Below the pieces are notes generated by a model, which did no database searches, was not told the origin of the DNA, and saw only the letters and a program-made list of their open reading frames with translations. A program made the position numbers and the translations under genes. A stretch of 64,000 nucleotides of DNA from Anaerosolibacter sp. (GTDB taxonomy: Bacteria > Bacillota > Clostridia > Peptostreptococcales > Thermotaleaceae), in contig NZ_JARBTM010000004.1 of assembly GCF_029240175.1 (NCBI RefSeq), forward strand, positions 95,065 through 159,064, in the 5' to 3' direction. Below are positions 63,889 to 64,000 of the stretch, in pieces. Numbering within the stretch: position 1 is the first letter of the stretch; every line of letters begins with the position of its first letter.

Positions 63889-64000
63889 GTGCCCAATGGA
63901 ATATTCGAAGAAAGTGAAATAGGAAGTCCTCAAGGAGGAGTAATATCACCATTGCTCGCCAATATTTATCTCAACTATCTGGATACAGTATGGGAGAAAT
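63889..64000 (+). pseudogene. 5'-truncated group II intron reverse transcriptase/maturase fragment (continues beyond window)
   Basis: From about 63889 one frame reads VPNGIFEESEIGSPQGGVIS and then PLLANIYLNYLDTVWEK up to the window end. This is the RT block 4 region of group II intron-encoded proteins (the GTPQGGVxSPLLANIYL motif), which lies just before the catalytic YADD block. A whole protein would have roughly 200 residues ahead of this point. Here the sequence upstream is the pgsA terminator and there is no start codon or earlier RT block. The fragment therefore begins in mid-gene. It is a remnant or the recombined 3' part of an intron; no intron 5' boundary (GUGYG) is visible. Confidence 0.85.

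Overview
This window is AT-rich chromosomal DNA read almost wholly on the + strand. It suggests a low-GC, flagellated, probably spore-forming, anaerobic member of the Clostridia. The flagellar/chemotaxis operon runs into rpsB-tsf-pyrH-frr, then the MEP isoprenoid genes dxr and ispG, a Gram-positive PolC, and the nusA-infB cluster. It ends in the ymxH-dapG-tepA-spoIIIE block known from Bacillus and Clostridia. The stator proteins look sodium-type, and the order resembles Alkaliphilus-like Clostridia. The genus is my inference and was not tested by a search.

Layout. (1) Bases 1-30722 form one long motility operon of 36 genes with very small gaps: fliF (3' end)-fliG-H-I-J-motE-like-fliK-flgD-TIGR02530-flgE-flbD-motA-motB-fliL-fliM-fliY-cheY-fliO-P-Q-R-flhB-flhA-flhF-flhG-PilZ protein-cheB-A-W-C-D-small membrane protein-sigD-DUF342-small hydrophilic protein-SwrB-like. 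It encodes the MS/C ring, export gate and ATPase, hook, stator, chemotaxis core and the motility sigma factor. (2) Bases 30723-38963 hold rpsB and tsf behind a promoter and structured leader, a terminator, then pyrH-frr, a single-PASTA mini-protein, uppS-cdsA-dxr-rseP-ispG. (3) polC follows at 39007-43284. (4) A strong promoter at the polC stop codon drives rimP-nusA-ylxR-ylxQ-infB-rbfA-nrnA-truB-ribF. (5) rpsO and pnp have structured leaders and terminators. (6) An M16 peptidase gene (mlpA) with its own promoter is followed by dut, ymxH, dapG, tepA, spoIIIE, mnmH, rimO and pgsA. (7) After the pgsA terminator the window ends inside a 5'-truncated group II intron reverse transcriptase.

Protein content is core and well conserved. 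The main undescribed-looking signal is non-coding. Between mlpA and dut lies a GC-rich island (63 of 110 bases G or C at 55031-55140) built from consecutive hairpins. Two of them carry complementary CTAG-containing loops, and the island ends in a terminator whose 5' arm can pair instead with an upstream GATGC. That is the architecture of a riboswitch or attenuator in front of dut. Other points are a hairpin leader between the nusA-operon promoter and rimP, an S2 leader, an 18-bp inverted repeat that shares the mlpA terminator U-tract, and the intron remnant. No tRNA, rRNA, CRISPR array or complete insertion sequence was found. Gene starts were often moved downstream of the longest open frame because the Shine-Dalgarno sequence sits inside the longer frame.
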